A stretch of DNA of 64,000 nt from Sphingomonas sp. BK345 (GCF_014193845.1 NZ_JACHZX010000007.1:62001-126000); one strand, 5' to 3'; shown: positions 34,364-42,656, numbered from the stretch's first letter. A program made the numbers and translations. The notes: generated by a model not told the origin, from the letters alone.

Positions 34364-34671
34364 TAGAGGATAAGGCCCTGCCGGTATGCGAGCTTGGCGT
34401 TCCCTCGCGCCTTGGTACCGCGAATCGTGACTTCAAGGCTAATCGGGCGATCTATGCGGGTCATCATCACTCCGAGGCAGTCATACTTTCTCATATCCGG
34501 CTGCGCGTCGGTTTCGACGTGAAGATCTAACCTGCTTGGGTCAGGTCCATAGGAACGGATTATCGCACCGGCTCCATAAAACCGTCGAACAGCCTCTTTG
34601 ATAAACGTTCGCTCTTTCTCTTGGAGCGGAGCGGGTTCTTTCGCGGGAATGGGCGGAGACGCGGCGGGCAT
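34363..34671 (-). CDS. Small protein, unknown
   Basis: A 102-residue protein from the ATG at 34669-34671, proline-rich at the start (PAASPPIPAKEPAPLQEKER). A helix (TFIKEAVRRFYGAGAIIRSY) and a beta-rich end (RPISLEVTIRGTKARGNAKL) follow. An outer start at 34752 overlaps the duplicate lipoprotein gene and is less likely. Function unknown. Confidence 0.5.
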   Translation of the reverse strand: MPAASPPIPAKEPAPLQEKERTFIKEAVRRFYGAGAIIRSYGPDPSRLDLHVETDAQPDMRKYDCLGVMMTRIDRPISLEVTIRGTKARGNAKLAYRQGLIL

Positions 34672-34696
34672 GCGGCTAGAATAATGAGACAGGCAA

Positions 34697-34730
34697 CGCC
34701 CGCAAGTGGGAGGCAAACGAACGTTGCGGC
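34697..34730 (+). repeat. Array repeat before the duplicated lipoprotein gene
   Basis: CGCCCGCAAGTGGGAGGCAA followed by ACGAACGTTGCGGC. The CAAACGnACGTTGCGGC part is shared with the copy at 29689-29748, in front of the other lipoprotein gene. Confidence 0.65.
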
Positions 34731-34734
34731 ACGC

Positions 34735-35172
34735 ATGACGCTCCGCCATCATACGGCCATGTCGCGCACCTCTCTCAATTGGGCGTTAGCGCTGAGCGCG
34801 ATCCTCTCGGGGTGCAACCAAGCTCCGCCCACCTACAGTGCCGCTTGTGCTACACCGTTGCCAAATTGGAAGACGGAGAAGGACGGTGTCGGGCACCTGC
34901 TGGTTGTCGTGCCGGTGTTCCTAGCTACGGACGGCTCGGTCCTGTGGAATAAGGCCGCCATCTCGGACGATAAACTTCGCTCTTACATGCGTGAGGCAAG
35001 TGGTATGTTTCCAATGCCGCAAATAGTGTTGCAAGTGTCACCCTCGGCCTCATGCCGCAGAGTTCGCGAGGTCCGCTCATCCATGGACGCCGCGCCTATG
35101 TGCAAAGGGCCATATTCGCGTTGTAGCGAGGGATGGAAACTTGAAGAATGGCCGATGCTTGGCGGGCCTTGA
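34735..35172 (+). CDS. Lipoprotein with ExbD-like periplasmic domain, copy 2
   Basis: A 145-residue near-duplicate of the protein at 29753-30190, with the same lipobox (AILSGC) and ExbD-like part (VVVPVFLATDGSVLW). The 13 or so changes are mostly conservative (R to K, I to V). Similarity extends past the stop (CTTGAACGTCTT) and into the upstream repeat, so a whole repeat-gene-repeat unit was copied. Both copies look intact. Confidence 0.75.
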   Translation: MTLRHHTAMSRTSLNWALALSAILSGCNQAPPTYSAACATPLPNWKTEKDGVGHLLVVVPVFLATDGSVLWNKAAISDDKLRSYMREASGMFPMPQIVLQVSPSASCRRVREVRSSMDAAPMCKGPYSRCSEGWKLEEWPMLGGP

Positions 35173-35180
35173 ACGTCTTA

Positions 35181-35236
35181 TTTTGGGCTTTCGCGCGCGG
35201 CAGCTGTTGGCAGGAAAGCCGACGTTCCGCTTTCGG
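35181..35236 (+). repeat. Array repeat, long form
   Basis: TTTTGGGCTTTCGCGCGCGG, then GTTGGCAGGAAAGCCGACGT and TCCGCTTTCGG. A variant of the long form; CCGCTTTCGG and the preceding GAAAGCCG can pair. Confidence 0.7.
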
Positions 35237-35263
35237 CTTCGCCTTAAGGACAGTGCCGGCCAC

Positions 35264-35503
35264 CTAAAAGGTGCCCGGTTCTCTCGTAGGTCGCGAACGG
35301 CGAAGTAAGCCGACGAAGTAGATGATGAAGTATGCCACGGTTGGCAGCGACAGGGCCATCTGCAAAATGTCAGACGCTTGTGGCGCAAGCCACAAACTTA
35401 GTATCCAAGCGACGCCAAGTGATATGACTGCCCAAAAGATGCCGCCGTAAATACGGGCCTTCACAATCAGACGGTAATCCGCTTTGCTTAGTTGGACGCT
35501 CAT
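35264..35503 (-). CDS. Small membrane protein, unknown
   Basis: A 79-residue protein with two helices (IFWAVISLGVAWILSLWL and LSLPTVAYFIIYFVGLLRR). The N-terminus (SVQLSKADYRLIVKARIYGG) is basic and probably cytoplasmic. No family recognised. Confidence 0.6.
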   Translation of the reverse strand: MSVQLSKADYRLIVKARIYGGIFWAVISLGVAWILSLWLAPQASDILQMALSLPTVAYFIIYFVGLLRRSRPTREPGTF

Positions 35504-35623
35504 CCCTAGCTACCCCTATTGCCACGCCCACTTTCGAGATTAATGGCGGGATTGCTGCGCGTTCGCAAGTGGGCGTTCGCGAACGTCACCGCCGGATGAC
35601 CGCGGCGGAAGTCACCTCCGCAG

Positions 35624-35998
35624 CTATGTCCACTTGTGGGAGGTTAGGACGCCGATTAAAAGGAGCAGCCCCGCTACGGTCAGCAGAGAACCGAAGCCTA
35701 CAGTCGTCCACAACCCAGACTTCAACATGAGACCGGCGGGTCTCAACCTCCGCAGAGTCATGGTCGAAAGCGCTGCCAAAACGATGCCAGTCACAAGGAC
35801 TGGAAGAGGTGCGGGGGAGCCGTCTGAGCTTAAAGGAAGTTTCCCCAAGATGGAGAATATGAGAATCACCGCGAGCGCCATGCCAGCGGAGCGCTTCGAG
35901 TAGCGGGTACATACATAGCTGACGTATTGAGCACCTGTGCCCTCACGGGCGACACGCTCCCGCTCTTGGTCTAGCCACTCGAACCGGTTGGGCTTCAT
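35624..35998 (-). CDS. Membrane protein, unknown
   Basis: A 124-residue protein with a soluble acidic N-terminus (FEWLDQERERVAREGTGAQY) and three membrane helices (MALAVILIFSILGKL, LPVLVTGIVLAALSTM, VGFGSLLTVAGLLLLIGVLT). The short repeat TGTGGGAGGTTAGGACGCC (35635-35653) falls inside its 3' end, so the native C-terminus may be replaced. Confidence 0.55.
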   Translation of the reverse strand: MKPNRFEWLDQERERVAREGTGAQYVSYVCTRYSKRSAGMALAVILIFSILGKLPLSSDGSPAPLPVLVTGIVLAALSTMTLRRLRPAGLMLKSGLWTTVGFGSLLTVAGLLLLIGVLTSHKWT

Positions 35999-36041
35999 CT
36001 GAAAAAGCCTGCCACGCGAGTTTGGCGGCCGCTAGGGTCGA

Positions 36042-36311
36042 TTACCGCCGATCAAAAGCAATCGTTTCGGCTGTTGTGAACGGCGGGTTGACCACGGCTT
36101 CATACCAATCGCTACGGAGACCCGGCAGTGCGGATAGGTGCTTGATCAGGTCGGACCACCCAGCCGTTTCCTCATGAAACGTCCACACAGCCCCGCCAAC
36201 CTCGACATCGCAGCAGATCAAATCCGTCGTAATTTGATCCCGTTTGTAGAAGATGACCGCGCGGATGTCAGGCAGTGGCAGTTGACCAAGGATGGCTGGC
36301 GAGATCGTCAT
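36042..36311 (-). CDS. Small protein, unknown
   Basis: An 89-residue protein from the ATG at 36309-36311: TISPAILGQLPLPDIRAVIF, then VWTFHEETAGWSDLIKHLSA. No signal or membrane segment. The LPDIRAVIFYKRDxIxTDLI pattern is consistent with a small alpha/beta immunity-type fold, but that is a guess. Confidence 0.55.
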   Translation of the reverse strand: MTISPAILGQLPLPDIRAVIFYKRDQITTDLICCDVEVGGAVWTFHEETAGWSDLIKHLSALPGLRSDWYEAVVNPPFTTAETIAFDRR

Positions 36312-36398
36312 CCTGCTATGATGCCTTCCTGAATAAACGGCGGCAATCGGCAAGCAGGATGTCCGCCTCGAACGACCGACTTTGAGCGAAAGCGGACA

Positions 36399-36797
36399 CT
36401 AGCGCTTCGTAGCTACAGTACCCCAACCATCATAACGCACGCCAAAGCGTGCCTCGATCTCCCGAGCGGCTTCGGTTAGCCGCCGTATGGCGGCAGAATC
36501 CGTTGTCTGATCCCGCTGGACATCGAGAGCTTCGCTATCGGCGTCCACAGGCACGCGCTGGACAACTCGCCAGCCCAAGGAGCTGATTTGCTTCTTGAGT
36601 TTAGCTACACGTGCCGCTGTGCCGACAAACCGCACATCAACGGGACGAAGTACGTTGGGCTCGCCACCATTCTCGCGAAGCGATCTCAGCACCTCACTAT
36701 CTGCCGCCAGCCCTTTTTCTACCCGCCGCGGATCAGGCATGTGAGGCATAAAGGCTGGGGTCTGTTGAAGCATAAGGAGGAAGCCGAGGTAGTGCAT
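36399..36797 (-). CDS. RraB-like ribonuclease regulator
   Basis: A 132-residue protein whose body matches the RraB family (inhibitor of RNase E): DSEVLRSLRENGGEPNVLRP, then VDVRFVG, LGWRVVQRVPVDAD, QRDQTTDSAAIRRLTEAA and FGVRYDGWGTVATKR. It is the one array protein whose family I recognise. In the array it may alter host RNA turnover. The start could be internal (Met at residue 17 or 20). Confidence 0.7.
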   Translation of the reverse strand: MHYLGFLLMLQQTPAFMPHMPDPRRVEKGLAADSEVLRSLRENGGEPNVLRPVDVRFVGTAARVAKLKKQISSLGWRVVQRVPVDADSEALDVQRDQTTDSAAIRRLTEAAREIEARFGVRYDGWGTVATKR

Positions 36798-36822
36798 GCA
36801 GTCAGCATCGCAGAGGCAGGCA

Positions 36823-36872
36823 ATGTCTGCAATTGGGCGCTTGCGGCCCAGCCGCTTATGTCAGTTAGCCGC
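36823..36872 (+). repeat. Array repeat, long form
   Basis: AATTGGGCGCTTGCGGCCCA followed by GCCGCTTATGTCAGTTAGCC. Matches the copies at 30201 and 33529. Confidence 0.75.
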
Positions 36873-36883
36873 CATTTCAGCCA

Positions 36884-37390
36884 TCAAATGCGGTGGCACC
36901 AAGTGGGGTCTGCTCCAGCTTGCACGATCTCGTCTGCGGGGAGCGGCGCGACGGTATCGATTGTTCGTACAAATAACTGCTCATTGGCGTATCCCAATTC
37001 ACCAAATGGCCCACCAGCCTGTGTACGCCAGCCGGTGAGTGTCACTGTGGCGCCGCGCATGCAGTAGTTCTCATCAGACTGTTGAAGCTGCTTCGCCAAC
37101 AATGGGAAAGCCCTGCCAATCCACAGGTGTATGGGCCTAGAATCGCTCTTGAGAGTGATCGAAGAACCATGATCGCTGTCATGGATCACACCCGTGACCG
37201 TCTCCTTGTCCCCTACGATAGCGCAATTAAGCGCATCGCTCGGTATCTCGTCCGGCCTAGATAGATTTCGGAGGCCTGCTTCGCAGATTGTAGAGAGAAT
37301 GCTCGTGCGATTGGCTTGATAAAGCATCACGCTCATCGAGCCAGCGAGCGCGAGCGTAAGGACAGGACTCAACCAGGGCCGAAGAACCAT
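36884..37390 (-). CDS. Exported or membrane-anchored protein, unknown
   Basis: A 168-residue protein with an N-terminal hydrophobic segment (WLSPVLTLALAGSMSVMLYQ), then a probably periplasmic domain with ETVTGVIHDSDHGSSITLKS and GATVTLTGWRTQAGGPFGEL. The central part looks like a small OB-fold-type barrel. Four Cys are present. No family recognised. Confidence 0.6.
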   Translation of the reverse strand: MVLRPWLSPVLTLALAGSMSVMLYQANRTSILSTICEAGLRNLSRPDEIPSDALNCAIVGDKETVTGVIHDSDHGSSITLKSDSRPIHLWIGRAFPLLAKQLQQSDENYCMRGATVTLTGWRTQAGGPFGELGYANEQLFVRTIDTVAPLPADEIVQAGADPTWCHRI

Positions 37391-37451
37391 GCGGCCAACA
37401 ATGCCTTATCCAGCGAGTACCGGCAAACGGCCGGCGGCAGGTAGCCTCAAG

Positions 37452-37490
37452 AGTCCGACGTTGGGCGCTTGCCGCCGAGCCGCTTGCCAA
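37452..37490 (+). repeat. Array repeat, long form, last copy before the IS end
   Basis: GTCCGACGTTGGGCGCTTGC followed by CGCCGAGCCGCTTGCC. Sits between divergent genes (37390 and 37547). Confidence 0.65.
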
Positions 37491-37546
37491 CGCTGCCACC
37501 TCGCAACATGGTGGCCAGCTGACGTTCATCAATCTAGCTAGCCATC

Positions 37547-37846
37547 ATGAAGACGAGTAGCTTGGGAGTAGGCTTTCGCGAGATTGCGTCCTACGCCGCT
37601 CCGCTCACGGCGACTGCTCTGTGGACCCGTATATCGTTCGAGGCTGGTCATTCGGCTGGTTGGATTGCTTTCCAGGGGTCGGAGAGCGTGATGGCAAATG
37701 GAAATCCTAATCACTGGGTCGCAGCCAACATGATTGCGGGGATTAGCCTCATCCTGGTTGCAAGAGGAAGGGTAAGAGTCGGGAATGCCCTCGCGATAAC
37801 CCTCTGTTTGTTTGCTGGCATGGCTTGGCTTGGGCTGACCTTCTAA
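37547..37846 (+). CDS. Small membrane protein, unknown
   Basis: A 99-residue protein with three moderately hydrophobic segments (EIASYAAPLTATALWT, HWVAANMIAGISLILVA, NALAITLCLFAGMAWLGLTF). Last gene of the array before the IS end. No family recognised. Confidence 0.55.
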   Translation: MKTSSLGVGFREIASYAAPLTATALWTRISFEAGHSAGWIAFQGSESVMANGNPNHWVAANMIAGISLILVARGRVRVGNALAITLCLFAGMAWLGLTF

Positions 37847-37999
37847 CCCCTTTTCGGGTGTGAGCGGCCATCCACCGGCGTGACCAAGCCCGCTGCTCAC
37901 GGATCGGGTCCGAGGGCGCAGAAGCCGAGAAATCATCGCAACAGCGGGGCCAGCGCTGCGCTGTTCGATGACTCCACGCTGCCCCCGCTGCCACGAGGC

Positions 38000-38044
38000 G
38001 GTGTCATTTCTATCTGGCGGAGAATGTGCCTTTTCTAACTGGCG
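38000..38044. repeat. Right end of ISNCY-type element: two tandem repeats
   Basis: GGTGTCATTTCTATCTGGCG (38000-38019) and TGTGCCTTTTCTAACTGGCG (about 38025-38044) are tandem copies 25 bp apart, inverted relative to the repeats at 26275-26318. The preceding 140 bp (GCGCTGCGCTGTTCGATG, CCGCTGCCACGAGGC) resembles the sequence at about 39870-39930, so it is IS tail sequence. Confidence 0.8.
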
Positions 38045-38130
38045 GCAACAGATGAGCGGCGGGGGTGCATTCTAAATCGAAGTGCGAAAACCTAGCTTAC
38101 GTGCGGGTTCCACCCGGCTGAGGGTTGCGC

Positions 38131-39138
38131 ATGGGCAGCTACACGCATCTGGATCTCGACGAACGCCGCAAGCTATATCAGCTCACCAGCGCAGGCAGAA
38201 GCCCACGCCACGCCGCAGCCGAGCTCGGGCGCCACCCGTCGACGATCTACCGCGAGCTGAAGCGCAATCACCAGTTCGACGAAGAGCCGATGTTCCGGGG
38301 GAATTTCCCACTCACAGCACACTCCATGGCGGCTGAGCGACGGTTGAGAGGCGCGAAAATCAGCCGCTACCCCGCGCTCGCCAGCTACGTAGTCGACCGG
38401 CTGGAAGCCGCCTGGTCGCCCGAGCAGATTGCCGGCTACCTTCGGCACCGCACCGCAGGCCCGCTGCGGGTAAGCCATAAGACAATCTATCAGTTCGTGT
38501 GCGGGCGCGACGGTCAGGCGGCCAAGCTGGCACGCCTGCTACCCACCGGCAGGCGGAAGCGCCGACGTCGCTATGCTCGAAAGCCACGCGGCCTGAACAT
38601 CCCGCCCGCCCACACCATCGCAGCTAGACCGCCAGACGTCGCCGAGCGGGCCGACTTCGGCCATTGGGAAGGCGACCTCATCGCGTTCAAGCTGCATCAC
38701 GGCAAGGCCAACCTCACCTCGCTGGTTGAGCGTCGAAGCCGCTACACCGTGCTGACGCCCAACAGCAGCCGTCACTCGGCCGGCATCATGGAAGGCACTG
38801 AGCGCCACCTCGGCACGCTCCCCCCTTCCCTCCGTCGCACCATCACGCTCGACCGAGGCACCGAGTTCGCCGGCTATGGGCGCCTAGGGGAGAGCCTGGG
38901 CATGACCGCGTACTTCTGCCAGCCGTCAGCGCCATGACAGAAGGGCAGCGTGGAGAACAGCAACGGCAGGGTACGGCGCTTCCTGCCCTCGGACACGGAC
39001 ATCGCACAGGTACCGCGAGCCGAGCTCGAGGAGCTGGTTGACCGCCTCAATCGAACGCCACGCAAGTGCCTTGCCTATCGAACGCCGAGCGAGGTCTTGG
39101 CCGAGCAGATCGACCTCGTGCTTGAAGCGGGCCCCTGA
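38131..39138 (+). pseudogene. IS30-family transposase with in-frame nonsense codon
   Basis: The frame encodes the IS30 helix-turn-helix (LDLDERRKLYQLTSAGRSPR, RHPSTIYRELKRN) and DDE core (DFGHWEGDLIAF, TLDRGTEFAGYG). At 38935-38937 a TGA interrupts QPSAP-stop-QKGSVENSNG; relatives have Trp (TGG) here in the pattern HAPWQKGxxEN. The same frame then continues to a normal end (LAYRTPSEVLAEQI). So one G-to-A change has stopped the protein just before the third catalytic residue (E of SVENSN). Terminal inverted repeats were not found with confidence. Confidence 0.88.
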
Positions 39139-39147
39139 AGGCCCAGC

Positions 39148-39164
39148 GTGTCTGGAAGCGCCCA
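39148..39164 (+). repeat. Array repeat fragment after the IS30 transposase stop
   Basis: GTGTCTGGAAGCGCCCA, one change from the 17-mer at 27594-27610. It suggests that the small-gene array resumes, or began, here. Confidence 0.55.
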
Positions 39165-39242
39165 AACTCGGTCGTCCAAGCACGCATGCCGCGCGACCGA
39201 AAGCCGCTAGCTCTTCCATCCAATCAGCGCTTAAAAGTGACA

Positions 39243-39677
39243 ATGAAACTGAACTGCGCCCGCCGTGTTGGCACGATCATGCTGCTCTTCGTGGCATCGT
39301 CTAGCTGCGTACGGGCGAAGGAGAATTTTCGCCCTCAATGTGAGCGTACGGCCGCTGTGGTGGTCTACGAAAAATCTCTGTGGCGCGAATATATGTCGCA
39401 AAACGCATCTGGGTTCGAAAAGAATGGAGAAAGGCGTAGAATCTTTGGAACGAAGGACTTTGGGATGCTCTCACAAGAGGCAGAAACTGGATCCTACAAC
39501 CAGAGCTTCAATAACATCTACCAGAATGATTTCATAATCCGGCGGCGAGGCAGCAACAAGATTGTTGCTTTCGTAAAAAGCCTGTCACTGCGAACTCGAG
39601 GTTTTGCAGCCGATCGATTCTGGACATGCATTTACGACTGGCCGGAACTCTATGAGCCATTTGTTACGCCTGCTTAA
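39243..39677 (+). CDS. Secreted or lipoprotein-like protein, unknown
   Basis: A 144-residue protein from the ATG at 39243: CARRVGTIMLLFVASSSCVR is a signal peptide with a possible lipobox (ASSSC). The rest is polar with many aromatic residues (EKSLWREYMSQNASGFEKNG, SYNQSFNNIYQNDFIIRRRG). Coding sequence is AT-richer than its surroundings. Probably another array gene. No family recognised. Confidence 0.6.
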   Translation: MKLNCARRVGTIMLLFVASSSCVRAKENFRPQCERTAAVVVYEKSLWREYMSQNASGFEKNGERRRIFGTKDFGMLSQEAETGSYNQSFNNIYQNDFIIRRRGSNKIVAFVKSLSLRTRGFAADRFWTCIYDWPELYEPFVTPA

Positions 39678-39779
39678 GGCGCATGGACAATGTACGCGTG
39701 CGGCAGGATTACCGTTAAGGACTACGCTCCTCTGCAACCCGCTTCTTCTCGCTCCCTCGTCGGAAACAAACGTTCCGCT

Positions 39780-39960
39780 TTCCACCACCTTGGGACATCC
39801 ATCCAGCGCGACCGAGGCCGCTGCCGGCGCAGCGGGTCCAAGGGCGCAAGAGCCACAGATGCAGCGCCTCAGCGTGACCAGCGCTGCGCTGCTTGGGGGG
39901 CTACACGCTGGCCACGCTGCCACGAGGCGTGTCGCACTTCAGCTTGAAACCGCACGGTCA
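39780..39960. mobile_element. Diverged ISNCY-type right-end remnant
   Basis: CCAGCGCTGCGCTGCTTGGG and CACGCTGCCACGAGGCGTGT resemble the 140 bp that precede the right IS end at 38000. GTGTCGCACTTCAGCTTGAA follows in the place of the terminal repeat. No coding capacity remains. From 39961 to 40235 I see no gene. Confidence 0.4.
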
Positions 39961-40235
39961 GCGTTTCCAGCCGCGCGTTGCGCCTCACCGATCCGGGTCG
40001 GCGTCCGCGATGAGGCCGCGTGATGGTCGATCATGCCGGTGAGTCGACCGAAGGCCAGGTCGGGCAGCCCCGCGCGGTCGGCCTTTTCGCGGATGTGCGC
40101 TGTCGGGTGAGAGCCAGCCGCCGCGCCGCGATCGTCGCCTGATCGGTCGCGGCGTGCCCGCGCCGGCGGCGAAGGACGATGGTCGAACGGTGCGAGGTCG
40201 CGAGATCAATCCCCCTGGCCCCCGTCGCCGTCCGC

Positions 40236-42656
40236 CTAGTCGTGGCGCAGCGCCCAGGCGGGAGCGGCACGGCTCGCCCGGACCGATTGGCCGAGGACGG
40301 TGAGCATCGCCACGAGCGCCGCCGCGCCGCTCGCCGCCACGAAATAGGCCGGCGAGAGCGCGATCCGGTCGTCGAACCCTGCAAGCCAGCGGCGCAGCGC
40401 GACATAGGCCAGCGGCCAGGCGATCAGGTTGGCGAGCAGCACGGGGCGCAGGAACTGCGCGATCAACAGGCACACGATGTCCGTGGCGGAGGCGCCGAGC
40501 GTCTTGCGGATGCCGATCTCCCTCACGCGGCGGGCCGTGGTGAAGAAGGCGAGCCCCCAGAGCCCGACGCAGCCGATCAGTATCGACAGCCCCGCGCCGA
40601 TGACGAACAGTCGCGTCGCGCGCTCATCGGCGGCATAGAAGCCGGCGAGGCGGCGATCGGCAGTATCGCCGTCGAACGGCACCTGCGGCACCATCCGCTG
40701 CCACGTCGCGCGCACCGCCGCGAGCGCCGCGCGCGGATCACCGGCAACGCGCAGCCCCGCCACTGCCGCGCTGAACGCCGCAGCGTCGCGGTAGAAGACG
40801 TAATAGGTGGGCGCCTGCGGCTCGCGCGGCGAGGCGAAGCGCAGGTCTTCGACCACGCCGATGATCGTGCGAGGGCGATCCCCGCCGACGGTCCGCCCGA
40901 TCGCCGCCTCGGGCGATCCGAACCGAAGCGCGGCGAGTGCCCGGCGATTGATGACGATGGCGCTGGGCTGGCCGGGGTCGCGCGTCTGCGCGTCGTCGGA
41001 CGCGCGCGCGGCATCGAACAGCCGGCCGGCGATCAGCTTCGCGCCGTAGGTCTCGAAGAAGCGAGGTCCCACGATCACCCAGCGGAGCGAGGGGCCCGAC
41101 CCGGCGACGCCGGGCAGCGGCACGTTGTCGCTGTTGGCAAGGCCGCTGCCGCCGGGTGCGTCGTTCGCGACGGTGATGCCGCGCACCGCCGCCAGCGCGG
41201 CGATCACCGCGCGCCGCTGGGCCGGTCGCAGCGTGTCGTCGGCGGTCGCGCGCACCACGACGATCGACTCGCGGCGGAAGCCCAGATCGGCCTGGCGCAT
41301 ATGGCGCGTCTGCGCCATCAGCACCGCGGTCCCGATCGCGAACGTGATCGCGAGCGCGAACTGCGCGGCAACGAGCGCCGCGCGCGTGCGGCTGCCGGCG
41401 CGTCCGCCGCCCGGCGCGCGTGCGGCGGCGAGCACGGCCGCCGCAGGTACACGCGCGAGCAGCACCGCCGGGTAGAGGCCCGCGGCTACGCCGATCACCA
41501 GCGAGAGCAGCACCAGGGCGGGGATCATCGGAGCGTAAGCGATGGTCAGCGACGTGCCGCCGGCGGCGTTGACGAACGGCAGGCCGAGCTCGGCGAGGAT
41601 CAGCCCGAGCAGCGCCGCCACGGCGACCGTCAGCACCGCCTCGCCGAGGAACTGCCCGATCAGCGCCGCGCGGTCGGCGCCCAGCACCTTGCGCATCGCC
41701 ACCTCGCGCGCGCGAAGTCCGGCACGCGCGGTGGCGAGATTGACGTAATTCACGCTCGCGATCAGCAGCGTCAACGTGCCGATCAGGCCCAGCGTGGTGA
41801 CGGTGACCTTCCGGCCACCGCTGGCGGGTCCCTGCGGCTCTAGATGGAGCCGCGCCAACGGCAGCAGGCGAAGCTGCTGGGTCTGCCACGCCGGCTTGCC
41901 CGGCTCGGCCAGCTCGCGCCCGCGCCGGTTGGTGAACGCCTCAAGCTTCGCCGAGAACGCCTGTGCCGCCGCTGGCGTGTCGAAGCGCAGATAGGTCTGC
42001 AGGGCCGTGCTGCCCCAATGATACCAGTTCGACGCCGGCGCGGCGCGCGGCAAGGCGACGAGCACGCCGAGCTTGAGGTCGCTGTTGGCGGGCAGGTCGC
42101 GGAACACGCCGGCGACGCGGTAGCTGCCCGTCATGTCGATCGAGATCGTCAGCGGCCGGCCGATCGGGTCCGCGCTGCCGAAGTAGCGGCGCGCCACGCG
42201 CTCGCTGATCAGCGCGCCGTCGGGACGCGAGAGCGCCGCTCTGGCGTCGCCGCGCCGCATCGTCACGGCGAACACGTCGGGGAAGGAAGGATCGACCTGC
42301 GCCACGTCCTCGCGCGTCGCGCGCCCGCCCTGCAGCACGCTGCCCCCGCCCTCCCCGCCGCGGATGCGCGTTCCCACCACGCCGGGAAAGTCCGCGCGCA
42401 GTTCCTCCAGCAGCCCGCCCATCGTCTCGGGATAGGCGCCATTGACCGGGCTCTCGGGCAGGTTCCACACGGTCTCGACGACGTAGACGCTGCCGTAGCG
42501 CGGCCACCACGTCTCGAAGCTGGTCTCGAAGCGGACGTAGAGCGCCAGCACGAGGAAGACGGCGATCCCGAGCGCCAGCCCGCCGACGTTCAGCGCCGCG
42601 TACAGGCGGTGCCGGGTGAGCGAGCGATACAGCGTGACGAGGGCGTAGCGGTACAT
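40236..42656 (-). CDS. FtsX/MacB-type ABC transporter permease, paralogue A
   Basis: An 806-residue permease. The N-terminal membrane helix (LYAALNVGGLALGIAVFLVL) is followed by a periplasmic MacB-like domain, an FtsX domain with GLRAREVAMRKVLGADRAAL, and a second periplasmic plus FtsX unit ending in RRVREIGIRKTLGASATDIV and a C-terminal ASRAAPAWALRHD. Such permeases take substrates from the periplasm or membrane rather than the cytoplasm. The neighbour at 42683 has the same length and is a clear paralogue, so the pair probably forms a heterodimer with the ATPase at 45113. Start ATG at 42654-42656. Confidence 0.92.
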   Translation of the reverse strand: MYRYALVTLYRSLTRHRLYAALNVGGLALGIAVFLVLALYVRFETSFETWWPRYGSVYVVETVWNLPESPVNGAYPETMGGLLEELRADFPGVVGTRIRGGEGGGSVLQGGRATREDVAQVDPSFPDVFAVTMRRGDARAALSRPDGALISERVARRYFGSADPIGRPLTISIDMTGSYRVAGVFRDLPANSDLKLGVLVALPRAAPASNWYHWGSTALQTYLRFDTPAAAQAFSAKLEAFTNRRGRELAEPGKPAWQTQQLRLLPLARLHLEPQGPASGGRKVTVTTLGLIGTLTLLIASVNYVNLATARAGLRAREVAMRKVLGADRAALIGQFLGEAVLTVAVAALLGLILAELGLPFVNAAGGTSLTIAYAPMIPALVLLSLVIGVAAGLYPAVLLARVPAAAVLAAARAPGGGRAGSRTRAALVAAQFALAITFAIGTAVLMAQTRHMRQADLGFRRESIVVVRATADDTLRPAQRRAVIAALAAVRGITVANDAPGGSGLANSDNVPLPGVAGSGPSLRWVIVGPRFFETYGAKLIAGRLFDAARASDDAQTRDPGQPSAIVINRRALAALRFGSPEAAIGRTVGGDRPRTIIGVVEDLRFASPREPQAPTYYVFYRDAAAFSAAVAGLRVAGDPRAALAAVRATWQRMVPQVPFDGDTADRRLAGFYAADERATRLFVIGAGLSILIGCVGLWGLAFFTTARRVREIGIRKTLGASATDIVCLLIAQFLRPVLLANLIAWPLAYVALRRWLAGFDDRIALSPAYFVAASGAAALVAMLTVLGQSVRASRAAPAWALRHD

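Larger units (their letters stand above)
26275..38044. mobile_element. 11.8-kb segment bounded by inverted IS ends, with cargo array
   Basis: The left end (26275-26318) and right end (38000-38044) are inverted copies: AGATAGAAATGGCACC on the left matches GGTGTCATTTCTATCT on the right at 15 of 16 positions, and each end has a second tandem copy about 24 bp away. Inside are a damaged ISNCY-type transposase and some 10.3 kb of small genes separated by palindromic repeats. It may be an IS that gained cargo, a composite of two IS copies with inner ends lost, or an IS split by array growth. Flanking target duplications were not identified. Confidence 0.6.

Noticed and set aside
29155..37490. CRISPR array
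   Set aside because: Repeats are 300-800 bp apart with genes between them, vary in sequence, and no cas gene is present.
40031..40230. Possible minus-strand gene end before the permease (ADRAGLPDLAFGRLTG)
   Set aside because: The segment is short, frames change, and no family could be recognised.
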